Origin: Microbacterium excoecariae
GTDB taxonomy: Bacteria > Actinomycetota > Actinomycetes > Actinomycetales > Microbacteriaceae
NCBI RefSeq assembly: GCF_011326725.1
Contig: NZ_JAANCO010000001.1
Coordinates: forward strand, 1,835,115 to 1,899,114
Direction: 5' to 3'
Length of the DNA stretch: 64,000 bases
The translations under genes and the position numbers were made by a program. The notes below the pieces were generated by a model. It saw nothing but the letters and a program-made list of their open reading frames with translations. It was not told the DNA's origin and ran no database searches. This document shows, piece by piece, positions 51,863 to 60,846 of this stretch (position 1 is the first letter of the stretch; each line of letters starts with the position of its first letter).

Positions 51863-53092
51863 CTACGACGACGAGCGCGCCGCCCAGTCTTCCCACCGCT
51901 CCATGAGGGTTTCGATCGCGGCATGGAAGCGTGCGGACGGCGCGCCCGGCGAGGTGTCCCCGAAGTAGTGCCGGACCCACGACTCGAGGCGCGCGGACGC
52001 GTCCGGATCGCCCGCGAGCCGATCGACCGCGTCCACGATCCGCGCAGCCTCAGCGCCGTCCAGCCACTCGCAGTCGCCGAGGTAGCCGGCCGTGTCGACC
52101 TCCGCCTCGGCGGACACGGGGCGCGTGATGAGCATCGGCCGTCCCGTGGCGAGCCGGTCGTACACCATGGCGGAAATGTCGACGACCGCCACGTCGGCCG
52201 CCGCGAGCTGCCACCCCAGGTCCGGGCCGTCGTCGTACACGTGGCCCGCCGCCGGGTCCTCGGCGTTCGCGGCCTCGATCGCGCGCACGATGCGCACGTT
52301 CGCCTCCCCGTACTCCGGGTCCACGACGCCGCTGCGCGGGTGCGGGCGGTACACCAGGCGGAAGCGCGGATCCGCCAGGAGCGCGGCGACCAGAGCCTCG
52401 CCGTGCGAACGGATCGAGCCGTACGCGGCCTGCGCACGGTCGCCCTCCCACGTCGGCGCGTAGAGCACGACGGTGCGATCGTCGGCCGCGAGCGCGATGC
52501 CCTCCGCGAAGTGGTCGGCCTGCGGACGCCCGATCTCGATCGTCCGCCGATCCAGGTCGGCGTCCCAGAGTGCGCGTTCCAGGCGCTGGCGCGCCGCCTG
52601 CCCCGCGATCAGCGCGTAGTCGTACGCCTTGAACTGGTTCGTCGTCATGTACATCTTGTCCGACTCGCCGTGATTGATGAACACGTGCCACCGGCGGCCG
52701 TAGCGGAACATCTGGAAGTTGCGGGTGTTCTGATTCACGTACAGCACGACGCGGATGTCCTGCTCGCGCAGGAAGGCCTCGATCGACCGCACCTCGGGCA
52801 CGAACGCCACCGGCAGGGCGCCGTCGGCGAGCAGCGCGCGCGCACCAGTCGCCTGCCGCGACATCACGACGACGGGCCACGTTTCGGCGAGGCGCTGCAG
52901 CGGCCGGTACCACTGGCGCATCTGGTACATATTGACGTCGCCGTCGGCGAAGTACACCGCGACACGGAACCGCCCCGCGGGCAACGGGCCGGCTGCGGCG
53001 AGCGTCCGGCGAACCTCGCGATGCGCCCGCCGGGCGTCAACGGCCTTTCGAACGAGAGCTACGGCCTTTTTCGCGTCGTTCAGCACTGCCAC
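51863..53092 (-). CDS. CDP-glycerol glycerophosphotransferase-family protein
   Basis: 409 residues. TagF/TagB-type core with FINHGESDKMYM (variant of the HGxxxK motif), VLYAPTWEGDR, YRPHPRSG and AVVDISAMVYDRLATGRP. These enzymes add polyol phosphate to membrane-bound teichoic-acid chains. Three in-frame GTGs are possible. GTG 53092 is favoured because TACCCT (53105-53100) ends 7 nt upstream. It diverges from the GT2 gene, 52 bp away. Confidence 0.85.
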   Translation of the reverse strand: MAVLNDAKKAVALVRKAVDARRAHREVRRTLAAAGPLPAGRFRVAVYFADGDVNMYQMRQWYRPLQRLAETWPVVVMSRQATGARALLADGALPVAFVPEVRSIEAFLREQDIRVVLYVNQNTRNFQMFRYGRRWHVFINHGESDKMYMTTNQFKAYDYALIAGQAARQRLERALWDADLDRRTIEIGRPQADHFAEGIALAADDRTVVLYAPTWEGDRAQAAYGSIRSHGEALVAALLADPRFRLVYRPHPRSGVVDPEYGEANVRIVRAIEAANAEDPAAGHVYDDGPDLGWQLAAADVAVVDISAMVYDRLATGRPMLITRPVSAEAEVDTAGYLGDCEWLDGAEAARIVDAVDRLAGDPDASARLESWVRHYFGDTSPGAPSARFHAAIETLMERWEDWAARSSS

Positions 53093-53144
53093 GGCCACAA
53101 GGGTAGCTGTGCGTTCTGCGCGACCCCCGTGGGATGATCGACGA

Positions 53145-54254
53145 ATGCGTAACGATCCCCGCCCGGAGGGCACTCGGCAGCGTTCCCGCGACGCTCCGGA
53201 GGTCGCCCCGGGCTCGGGCGTGTCGTTCGTCATGCCCGTGCTCAACGAGCGCGCGTACCTCGCGCGCGCCGTCGCCTCGACCCTCGCGCAGGACGTCCCC
53301 GGCCCCCTGGAGCTCATCCTCGCGCTCGGGCCGTCCACGGACGGCACGACGGAGCTCGCGGGCGAGCTGGCGGAGCGCGACGCGCGGATCCGCCTCGTCG
53401 ACAATCCCGCCGCCGACATCCCGGTCGGGCTGAATCGCGCGATCCGGGCGAGCGTGCACCCGACGATCGTGCGGGTCGACGCGCACTCCGAGCTCTCGCC
53501 CGGTTACACCCGGCGCGCGCTAGAGACGCTCGCACGCACGCGCGCGGGGAACGTGGGCGGCACGATGCGCGCGGAGGGAGACACCCCGTTCCAGCGCGCC
53601 GCGGCGCGCGCCTACAACTCCCCGATCGGGCTCGGCGGCGGCGCGTACCACGCCGGCGGCGAGGAGCGCGAGGCCGAGTCGGCCTACCTCGGCGTCATGC
53701 GCCGCAGCGTGCTCGACGAGGTGGGACTGTTCGACGAGACGATCCGTCGCGGCGAGGACTGGGAGCTGAACCTGCGGATCCGCGGCGCGGGATACCGCGT
53801 CATGTTCGACCCTGAGCTGTCCGTGACCTATCGGCCCCGCGAGAGCTGGGGTCGCCTGGCGCGCCAGTTCCTCGCCACGGGGCGGTGGCGCGGCGAGCTC
53901 GTGCGCCGGTACGGCACCCGCAACTCCGTGCGGTTCTTCGCACCCCCCGCCCTCGTCGTCGCGGCCGCGACCTCCGGCGCGGTCGGCGCGCTCCAGGCCA
54001 CGCGCACGCTCCGCGGGGTCCCCGCCGCACTGGCCGCGCTCGCGCACCTGCCCGTCGCGGCCTATGCGGCCCTCGTCCTGGGTTTCGCGCTCGCGCGCGG
54101 GGCGGGCGGGATCCGGGAGCGCGCCTGGCTCGTCGCGGTCGTCCCGACGATGCACCTCGCCTGGGGCGCGGGGTTCCTCGCCGGCGTCGCGCGCGGCGCG
54201 CGCGACACGGTCGACACGTCGCGCCTGTCGGGCCGGAACACCCCGCTCCCCTGA
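53145..54254 (+). CDS. Family 2 glycosyltransferase with C-terminal membrane segments
   Basis: 369 residues. The GT2 core has VSFVMPVLNERAYLARAV, ALGPSTDGTTELA, the DXD-like VRVDAHSELSPGY, and FDETIRRGEDWELNLRIR (ED general-base region). Three or so hydrophobic segments follow residue ~260. Its relatives transfer sugars to lipid-linked acceptors. GATGAT (53133-53138) is 6 nt before the ATG. It lies among TagF-like genes. Confidence 0.87.
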   Translation: MRNDPRPEGTRQRSRDAPEVAPGSGVSFVMPVLNERAYLARAVASTLAQDVPGPLELILALGPSTDGTTELAGELAERDARIRLVDNPAADIPVGLNRAIRASVHPTIVRVDAHSELSPGYTRRALETLARTRAGNVGGTMRAEGDTPFQRAAARAYNSPIGLGGGAYHAGGEEREAESAYLGVMRRSVLDEVGLFDETIRRGEDWELNLRIRGAGYRVMFDPELSVTYRPRESWGRLARQFLATGRWRGELVRRYGTRNSVRFFAPPALVVAAATSGAVGALQATRTLRGVPAALAALAHLPVAAYAALVLGFALARGAGGIRERAWLVAVVPTMHLAWGAGFLAGVARGARDTVDTSRLSGRNTPLP

Positions 54255-54258
54255 CGCC

Positions 54259-55695
54259 CTACCGCTCGAGCAGGCGCTGGTCCAGGATCCGCGCGACGAC
54301 CCGCTCCGCGGCGCGCCCGTCGTCGCGGGCGTTGAAGCGCCGCCGCCACGCCCGGTAGCGCTCGCCAAATTCCGCGGGATCCGCCTCGAGCGCCTCGACG
54401 AGCGCGTCCTGCGACGTGACGAGCGGGCCCGGCGCGCGCTCGGCCAGGTCGAAGTAGAAGCCGCGCAGGTCCCCGCGGAAGTGCTCAAGGTCCGGCACGA
54501 GGAAGTACATCGGGCGACCCGTGACGCTGAAGTCGAACATGACGGAGGAGTAGTCCGTGATGAGCGCGTCGGCCGCGAGCATGACCCGCGAGGCGTCCGC
54601 GAAGCCCGTCACGTCGATGACCCGGGGGCCCGACGCGCTCTCGCCCGGCAGGAGCGTGCGGCTGTGCCCGCGGACGAGGACGACGGATCCGGTCTGCTCC
54701 GCGAGCCGCGCGGGGTCGACGAAGTCGACCATGCGCTCGCGATCGTCGCGCCAGGTCGGCGCGTAGAGCAGCACGCGCTCCTCGGCGCCGATGCCCAGGG
54801 CGCGGCGCGTGGCGCCGCCGTCGCCCGCGACGAGGGCGTCGTTGCGCGGGTATCCCTCGACCCACACGGGCCTCCGGAAGAACGCATAGGCGCGGGTGAG
54901 GGTCCGCGCCGCGTAGGGATTCTGGGCGAGCAGGACGTCCCACCGGCGCGATTCCTTGAGGACCGCCCCCCACCGGCGCGGCTGCCACCCCGGGCGATGC
55001 AGCGCAAGCCGCTTCAGCGGCGTCCCGTGCCAGGTCTGCAGGACGCGTTGTCCCGCGCGACGGGCGTACGTGCGGCGCAGCCAGTCGTTGACGACGAGGA
55101 GTCGCGCCACGCTGCGGGCGCGCCACCAGGCCGCCGTCCCCTCGACGACGGCGATCGCGCCGTCGGGCACCTCGACCGACAGGTCCACGACGCTCCAGTA
55201 CCGCACGACCCCCGGCGCCACGCGGGCGAGCTCGCGGTCGATCGCGAGCGGGTTGTCGCCGGCCACGCGGCCGTAGAAGCTCTCGAAGAACGCGGCGTTC
55301 TCGAGCGGCGACGTGTGCGCGGCGTAGCGCCGCTCGAGCGCCGCGCGGGCCTCGGCGGACTCGAGCGACGGGTCGCGCGGCGGCCCCACCGTGACCGCAT
55401 CGCCCGCGACCGCGACGCGCAAGTGATCGGTCAGGAGCATCGGCACGGATCCCGTGACGCGCACCCCGGGGATCCGGATCCGGTACTCCCCGGACGGTAA
55501 CGGAAGGAGCGCGCCGCCCCAGCGCGCGGCGCGCAGCGGGAAGCGTGCCTTCCAGGTGCGGCCCCGGCCGGTCAGGCGCGCGCTGACGCTCGCGCGCGGC
55601 CCGTCGAGAACGGCCTCTTCCGGACGCTCCCCCTCGCCCGACACGACGAGCACGGTGCCGTCCTGATCGATCCCCTCGATGGTCGCCAGTCTCAC
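54259..55695 (-). CDS. CDP-glycerol glycerophosphotransferase-family protein
   Basis: 478 residues from GTG 55695, overlapping the upstream stop (GTGA). A ~100-residue N-terminal beta-rich domain precedes the TagF core: LQTWHGTPLKRLAL, VLLYAPTWRDDR, VLVRGHSRTL and ITDYSSVMFDFSVTGRP, all canonical. It should polymerise or prime a glycerol- or ribitol-phosphate chain at the inner face of the membrane. Confidence 0.9.
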   Translation of the reverse strand: MRLATIEGIDQDGTVLVVSGEGERPEEAVLDGPRASVSARLTGRGRTWKARFPLRAARWGGALLPLPSGEYRIRIPGVRVTGSVPMLLTDHLRVAVAGDAVTVGPPRDPSLESAEARAALERRYAAHTSPLENAAFFESFYGRVAGDNPLAIDRELARVAPGVVRYWSVVDLSVEVPDGAIAVVEGTAAWWRARSVARLLVVNDWLRRTYARRAGQRVLQTWHGTPLKRLALHRPGWQPRRWGAVLKESRRWDVLLAQNPYAARTLTRAYAFFRRPVWVEGYPRNDALVAGDGGATRRALGIGAEERVLLYAPTWRDDRERMVDFVDPARLAEQTGSVVLVRGHSRTLLPGESASGPRVIDVTGFADASRVMLAADALITDYSSVMFDFSVTGRPMYFLVPDLEHFRGDLRGFYFDLAERAPGPLVTSQDALVEALEADPAEFGERYRAWRRRFNARDDGRAAERVVARILDQRLLER

Positions 55696-56936
55696 GCGCG
55701 CCCCTCCCCGACCCTCGCGAGGATCTCCGTCAAAACCCGCCGCGCGTTGTGTCCGTCGCGGAACGCGTGGACCCGCGCGCTGAGGGCGCGCGCGCGATCC
55801 TGGGCGCGGGCGTAGGCGTCCGCATCTCCGAGGATCTCGTCGAGCCGGGCAAGAAGCGCGGACCACGTGCGCGGCGCGTCGGCGCCCGCCACGTCGGCGT
55901 ACGCGCCGTAGAAACCGCGCCGGGCGGCGTAGTCCTCGAGATCCGGCGCCAGGAAGAGCGCCGGGACGTCGACGAGCGCGGCGTCGTACACGAGCGAGGA
56001 GTAGTCGGTGACGAGGGCGTCGATCGCGGGCAGCGCCGGCGTGATGTCCGGCAGCACGTCGGCCCCGAGCGCCACGACGCGATCCGTGGGCGTCGGCGGC
56101 TCGTAGGTGCCCGCGCCCAGGCGATGCGACCGCACGAGGAGCGTCGCGTCGTGCCGATCGAGCGCGGCCAGGATCGCGTCCCACTCGGCTCGCGACGGGA
56201 TGGCGGGATCCGGATCCCCGTCCCGCCAGGTCGGCGCGTACAGCACGAGCCGCCGCAACCCACTTGTCCCCGGCGTGGCACGCGCGATCACCCGGCGCGC
56301 GCGGTCTTCGCGCTCACCCGCCGTTCCGCGCGACAGGACGTCGACGCGGGGCTCCCCCGTGACCGCGATGCGCGCGTAGGAGATGCCGAACGCCGACTCA
56401 AGGCGGCCGCGCACGAGGTGGCTCGCGGCGGGGAGGAGGCCGATGCGCTGCGCGGCGCCGCGATACATGCGTGAGACGAGCGCGCGCACGGCGCCGGACG
56501 ACGGGAGAAAAGCGCTGCGCACGACCTCGGGCGCGTCGAGGCCGATGCGCTTGAGCGGGATCCCGTGCCACAGCTGCGCGACGAACGCGCCGGAGACCGC
56601 GAAAGGGTTGACGTCGCCGAATCCGTGGGTGACGACGAGCACCCGCGCGCGCGCCGTGATCCAGAAGCCGCGCCACGACATCTTCGCCGCGTGCGCCATG
56701 CCCCGCGCCTCTGCCTCGCGCGCCTCTGCCGCCGTCGTCGTCAGCCAGACCGCGTCGATGCCGCGCTCCCGCGCGACCTCCCACACCGCGAGCGCGCCGT
56801 CGCCGATCCCGGCGCCGCACCCGAAGGCCCAGCGCGAGCCGCGCGGGATGACCGCCGTCGCGAGGCGGCCGAGCCCGTAGAGCGGGAGCCGCGCGAGCTT
56901 CTGAGCGTTGCCCGCGCCAAAGGAAAAGGACGCCAC
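55692..56936 (-). CDS. CDP-glycerol glycerophosphotransferase-family protein
   Basis: 414 residues. AQLWHGIPLKRIGLDA, RLVLYAPTWRDGD, LLVRSHRLG and LVTDYSSLVYDAALVDVP give an intact TagB/TagF active site. GTG start is 6 nt after TAGGCT (56943-56948), so it heads a two-gene operon with the following TagF-like gene. The shorter N-terminus suggests a TagB-like priming role, but that is a guess. Confidence 0.9.
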   Translation of the reverse strand: MASFSFGAGNAQKLARLPLYGLGRLATAVIPRGSRWAFGCGAGIGDGALAVWEVARERGIDAVWLTTTAAEAREAEARGMAHAAKMSWRGFWITARARVLVVTHGFGDVNPFAVSGAFVAQLWHGIPLKRIGLDAPEVVRSAFLPSSGAVRALVSRMYRGAAQRIGLLPAASHLVRGRLESAFGISYARIAVTGEPRVDVLSRGTAGEREDRARRVIARATPGTSGLRRLVLYAPTWRDGDPDPAIPSRAEWDAILAALDRHDATLLVRSHRLGAGTYEPPTPTDRVVALGADVLPDITPALPAIDALVTDYSSLVYDAALVDVPALFLAPDLEDYAARRGFYGAYADVAGADAPRTWSALLARLDEILGDADAYARAQDRARALSARVHAFRDGHNARRVLTEILARVGEGRA

Positions 56937-56985
56937 CCTTGGAGCCTACTGGCCCCGGGCGGCGTCCCTCCTCACCGGGCGCGTG

Positions 56986-58419
56986 TCACTCGAGCGCGCC
57001 GAGGGTCACCTCGGTCTCCTGCTCCTCGCCGTCGCGCACGTAGGTCACGGTGGCGGCGCTCCCGGCCGCGGCCGCGCGCACCTGCGCCGTCAGGTCCACC
57101 GCGTCGTTCACGCGCACGCCGTTGAATCGGGTGATCACGTCGCCCTCCGCGAGGCCGGCCGCCTCGGCAGCGCCGCCGGAGACGACCTCCGCGACGTACG
57201 CGCCCGTCGTGGTCGTGCCCTCGACCGCCGTGGATGCCGACACGCTCGCGCCGAGGAGGCCGTGCGTGGCGGATCCTGTCTCGATGATCTCGTTCGCGAC
57301 GCGCTCGGCGATGTTCGAGGGGATCGCGAAGCCCAGGCCGATCGAGCCGCCCTCCTCCGAGCTGGACGAGCTCGCGGTGGCGATCGCGACGTTGATGCCG
57401 ATCAGGTTGCCCTCGCTGTCGACGAGCGCGCCGCCCGAGTTCCCGGGGTTGATCGCGGCATCGGTCTGCAGCACGGCGATCTTGATCGACTCCGTCGCGC
57501 TCTGCTGCTGCTCCTCCTGGCCCGGCAGGTCGAAGAACCAGGGGCTCTCGCTGCCCTCCTCGCTATCCTCGCCCTGCGAGTTCGTCGAGTCGCCCTCCGG
57601 AGCGGCCGACGAGGCGATCTCGATCGAGCGGTTCAGGTTGCTGATGATGCCCGTCGTCACGGTGTTCGACAGGCCCATCGGCGCGCCGATCGCGACGGTC
57701 GTGTCGCCGACGTTCAGGTCGGACGAATCGGCGAACTCGATGGGGTCGAGCCCGCTCGCGCCCTCGAGCTTGATCACCGCGAGGTCGTACGTCGGATCGG
57801 TTCCCACGACGGTCGCGTCGTAGATCGTGCCGTCGGATCCGGTCACCTGCAGCTGGGCGTCGCTCGTCGCGCCGCCGAGGGTGACGACGTGCGTGTTGGT
57901 GAGCACGTACCCGTCCTCGCTGAGGACGACCCCGGATCCGCTGCCGCTCGCGCTGCCGTCGCTGGCTGCGGCCTGGATCGTCACGACGCTCGGGAGCGCG
58001 GCGGCGGCGACCGCGGCGGTCTGGTTCACGTCGTCCGGGTTGTTGATCGTCACGCTCTGCGCCTCGGTCGCCGACGACGAGGACGAGCCCTGGCCTCCGC
58101 TGAACAGCGAATTGCCGAGCCATGCCCCGCCGATGCCGGCGCCGCCGCCGATGAGGGCGGCCGCGAGGAACAGGGCCGTGACCTTCGTGCCCGCGCCCGA
58201 CTTCGTCTTCTTGGGCGGCGTCGAGGCGGGCGGCGCCCACTCGTAGGCCTGAGTCGCCGCGGGGCTCTGCGCGTACCCGCTCCCCTGCTCGCGGGGCGCG
58301 GCCTCGGGCGACGGGCCGCCGGAGGATGCGTGCTGCGGTGCGGGCGATGGCTGACGAGCGGCCTCGGCCGCCGAGCGCTCGGGAAGCGGGGGAAGAGAGG
58401 GACCGCTGTCGTTGCTCAT
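56986..58419 (-). CDS. HtrA/DegP-like membrane-anchored serine protease with PDZ domain
   Basis: 477 residues. A Pro/Ser-rich cytoplasmic N-terminus (1-75), one TM (~80-105), a trypsin-like domain with His177 (TNTHVV), Asp212 (YDLAVIK) and Ser328 (INPGNSGGALVD), and a C-terminal PDZ domain (ITRFNGVRVNDAVDL). An acidic 45-residue insert (~268-312, EDSEEGSESPWFF) lies in the protease domain. AAGGAG precedes the ATG. It acts outside the membrane in envelope protein quality control. Confidence 0.93.
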   Translation of the reverse strand: MSNDSGPSLPPLPERSAAEAARQPSPAPQHASSGGPSPEAAPREQGSGYAQSPAATQAYEWAPPASTPPKKTKSGAGTKVTALFLAAALIGGGAGIGGAWLGNSLFSGGQGSSSSSATEAQSVTINNPDDVNQTAAVAAAALPSVVTIQAAASDGSASGSGSGVVLSEDGYVLTNTHVVTLGGATSDAQLQVTGSDGTIYDATVVGTDPTYDLAVIKLEGASGLDPIEFADSSDLNVGDTTVAIGAPMGLSNTVTTGIISNLNRSIEIASSAAPEGDSTNSQGEDSEEGSESPWFFDLPGQEEQQQSATESIKIAVLQTDAAINPGNSGGALVDSEGNLIGINVAIATASSSSSEEGGSIGLGFAIPSNIAERVANEIIETGSATHGLLGASVSASTAVEGTTTTGAYVAEVVSGGAAEAAGLAEGDVITRFNGVRVNDAVDLTAQVRAAAAGSAATVTYVRDGEEQETEVTLGALE

Positions 58420-58525
58420 GGCTGCTCCTTTTGACTGGTTCCCCCAGCGTGCGCGGTGAACCTTTGACCGACCTATGTCCAGCGTAGGTCGTCTCTCAGA
58501 AACCGGCCGCGCCTACGCTGGGGGC

Positions 58526-59740
58526 ATGACGACTCCTGCCGGCGCGTGGCGCCGAACCGCCGTCGGCGCCGGGCTGCTCGGGCCGAACGGCGAGGTCTCC
58601 CCCACGATCTTCGCGGAGATGACGGCGCTCGCGGTCGCCGAGGACGCCATCAACCTCGGTCAGGGGTTCCCGGACGAGGACGGCCCGCGTGAGGTGCTCG
58701 ACGAGGCGCGCCGCGCGATCGCGGATGGCGAGAACCAATACCCCCCGGGCCGCGGCATCGCGCCGCTGCGCGAGGCCATCGCCGCCCACCGCGCGCGCTT
58801 TTACGGCCTGGCGGCGGATCCGGACACCGAGATCATCGTGACGGCGGGCGCGACCGAGGCGCTCGCAGCGACGCTCCTGGCCCTGTGCGACGGCCCGGAC
58901 GACGAGGTCGTCGTGTTCGACCCGTGCTACGACGCGTACGCCGCGACGGTCGCGCTCGCCGGGGCCCGGCTGCGGCGCGTTCCGCTGCGGTGGCCGGATT
59001 TCGCGCCGGATCTCGACGCGCTCGGCCGCGCCGTGACGGACCGCACCCGCATCATCCTCCTCACGGACCCGCACAACCCGACGGGAACCGTGCTCACGGA
59101 CGACGCCCGCCGCGAAATCGTGCGCCTCGCGGAGCGGCACGACGCGCTCATCGTGACGGACGAGGTATACGAGCACCTCTCGTTCGGGGCCCCGTTCCGC
59201 CCCATCGCGCAGATTCCGGGGGCCGCCGAGCGCACGATCTCCATCTCATCCGCCGGCAAGACGTTCCGGACGACGGGGTGGAAGGTGGGATGGCTCATCG
59301 CCCCCGCCCCGCTGGCGACGGCGATCCTCACCGTCAAACAGTTCCTGACCTACGCGGGCGGGACGCCGTTCCAGTCCGCCATCGCCCTCGGTCTCGCCCT
59401 GCCGGACCGCTACTTCGCGGAGCTGGCGGGGTCCATGGCCGCGGCGCAGACCGCGCTCGGCGGCGCGCTCCGCGGCGCCGGGTTCGAGGTCTCGGCGCCC
59501 GTGGCGACCTATTTCACGGTGGCGGATGCGGCGGGCGTGGGCGGCGCGGACGCCGCCGCGTTCTGCCGCGCGCTCCCCGCGGCCATCGGCGTCGCCGCGG
59601 TTCCCCTCGCCGCGTTCGTCGCGGACGAGCACCGCGCCTCGTACGCCTCGCTGGTGCGATTCGCGGCGTGCAAGCGGCCCGCGGTCATCACGGAGGCCGC
59701 CCGCCGCCTTCAGCGGCTCGGATCGGCCACGACCCGGTAG
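58526..59740 (+). CDS. Class I/II PLP-dependent aminotransferase
   Basis: 404 residues. AINLGQGFPDEDGPREV and NQYPPGRGIAPLREAI are typical of the kynurenine/methionine aminotransferase (DapL/YbdL-like) branch. DPHNPTG binds substrate and Lys245 in SISSAGKTFRTTGWKVGW holds PLP. ATG is 6 nt after TACGCT (58514-58519). The 3' end overlaps the convergent amidase gene by 31 bp. A transamination partner in the omega-amidase pathway is possible. Confidence 0.9.
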   Translation: MTTPAGAWRRTAVGAGLLGPNGEVSPTIFAEMTALAVAEDAINLGQGFPDEDGPREVLDEARRAIADGENQYPPGRGIAPLREAIAAHRARFYGLAADPDTEIIVTAGATEALAATLLALCDGPDDEVVVFDPCYDAYAATVALAGARLRRVPLRWPDFAPDLDALGRAVTDRTRIILLTDPHNPTGTVLTDDARREIVRLAERHDALIVTDEVYEHLSFGAPFRPIAQIPGAAERTISISSAGKTFRTTGWKVGWLIAPAPLATAILTVKQFLTYAGGTPFQSAIALGLALPDRYFAELAGSMAAAQTALGGALRGAGFEVSAPVATYFTVADAAGVGGADAAAFCRALPAAIGVAAVPLAAFVADEHRASYASLVRFAACKRPAVITEAARRLQRLGSATTR

Positions 59741-60522
59741 CGCCGAAGCACCAGCGCGGGGTTCGCGGCGCGCACGGCGGCGATCGTCTCGCGATCCGCC
59801 CACCCCATCACGAGGCCGGGCCCGGGCCCCAGAGCGGCGATCGTGACGCCGGACGGATCCGCCAGCCGCGACGCCCCCACGCCGACCGGAGCGGGGTGGT
59901 CGGCCGCCGCGACGAACATCGTGTTCTCGATCGCGCGCGCCGCGACGAGCGTCTCCCAGTGAAACTCCTTCAGCGGCCCCCGCACCCACTCGGCGGGCAC
60001 GACCGCCACGTCCACGCCCGCGTCCGCGAGGATCCGGGCCGACTCGGGGAACCGCAGGTCGTAGCACGTCATGAGGCCGAAGCGGAGGCCGCCCACGACG
60101 AAGGTCTCCGGCGGCCCGAGCGCGCCCGGCGCGATGTGGTCGCTCTCGCGCTCGCCGAAGGCGTCGTAGAGGTGCTGCTTCCGGTACACGGCGAGGACAC
60201 CGGATCCGTCGACGGCGATGACGGCGTTGCGCACCCGATCCCCGGGGGCCTCCTCCACGAGCCCCGCGACGATCGTCACGCCCGTCTCGGCGGCGATCCC
60301 CGCGAGCCGCGCCGCGAACGGGCCGTCGAGCGGCTCCGCATGCGCCGGGAGGGTGCCATCGAACGGCGTCACGAAGTAGCTGGAGTACTCCGGCGCGACG
60401 AGGACGCCCGCCCCGCGGGCTGCCGCCTCCTCCGCATACGCCGCGATGGCGGCGGCGTTTTCCTGCGGATCCGGCCCGGGGGCGAACTGCGCGAGCGCGA
60501 TGCCGACGGCGGGGGTTGTCAT
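59710..60522 (-). CDS. Carbon-nitrogen hydrolase (nitrilase superfamily)
   Basis: 270 residues. The catalytic triad is visible: Glu45 (APEYSSYF), Lys115 (VYRKQHLYD) and Cys153 (LMTCYDLRFPE). These are Nit/omega-amidase-type enzymes acting on amides such as alpha-ketoglutaramate. GAGGAT is 6 nt before the ATG. It is convergent with, and overlaps, a glutamine-transaminase-like aminotransferase. The two activities would form an omega-amidase salvage pair, though they are not co-transcribed. Confidence 0.9.
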   Translation of the reverse strand: MTTPAVGIALAQFAPGPDPQENAAAIAAYAEEAAARGAGVLVAPEYSSYFVTPFDGTLPAHAEPLDGPFAARLAGIAAETGVTIVAGLVEEAPGDRVRNAVIAVDGSGVLAVYRKQHLYDAFGERESDHIAPGALGPPETFVVGGLRFGLMTCYDLRFPESARILADAGVDVAVVPAEWVRGPLKEFHWETLVAARAIENTMFVAAADHPAPVGVGASRLADPSGVTIAALGPGPGLVMGWADRETIAAVRAANPALVLRRYRVVADPSR

Positions 60523-60587
60523 GCGCCCATCCTCGCACGCACAGCCGGCGCTCAGACACGCCCGGACCGCGCTCGGAGGCGCTCGAT

Positions 60588-60615
60588 TTGCCCTTCGTTC
60601 AGGGGCTGGTAAAGT
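60588..60615 (+). promoter_or_regulatory. Probable promoter of initiator tRNA-Met
   Basis: TTGCCC (60588-60593) and TAAAGT (60610-60615) are spaced 16 nt apart. The -10 box ends 11 nt before the tRNA. Confidence 0.5.
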
Positions 60616-60626
60616 AATGGATGTGC

Positions 60627-60703
60627 CGCGGGGTGGAGCAGTTCGGTAGCTCGCTGGGCTCATAACCCAGAGGTCGTAGGTTCAAATCCTGCCCCCGCAA
60701 CCA
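60627..60703 (+). tRNA. Initiator tRNA-fMet (anticodon CAT)
   Basis: 77 nt including an encoded CCA (60701-60703). It shows both initiator features: a C1-A72 mismatch at the acceptor end (CGCGGGG against CCCCGCA) and three G-C pairs closing the anticodon loop (TGGGCTCATAACCCA). Confidence 0.95.
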
Positions 60704-60709
60704 AGTCGG

Positions 60710-60745
60710 AAGGCCCGGATCCTGATTCAGGATCCGGGCCTTTTG
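60710..60745 (+). terminator. Intrinsic terminator after tRNA-fMet
   Basis: AAGGCCCGGATCCTGA and its complement form a 16-bp stem that ends in TTTT. It begins 7 nt past the CCA. Confidence 0.85.
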
Positions 60746-60780
60746 CGTTCCGCATGCGCGCGGCGCCGTGCTCATCCGGT

Positions 60781-60841
60781 CGCACGACACAGGGCCCTCC
60801 GCGCGCCGGTGATCGGCGTGCGGAGGGCCCTGTGTCGTGCG
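60781..60841 (-). terminator. Very long hairpin terminator after the UPF0182 gene
   Basis: A perfect 22-bp inverted repeat (60781-60802 with 60820-60841) around a 17-nt spacer that can itself fold. It starts 5 nt after the UPF0182 stop on the minus strand. There is no U-tract. It also lies downstream of the plus-strand tRNA terminator, so it may stop traffic from both sides. Confidence 0.7.
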
Positions 60842-60846
60842 GCGGA

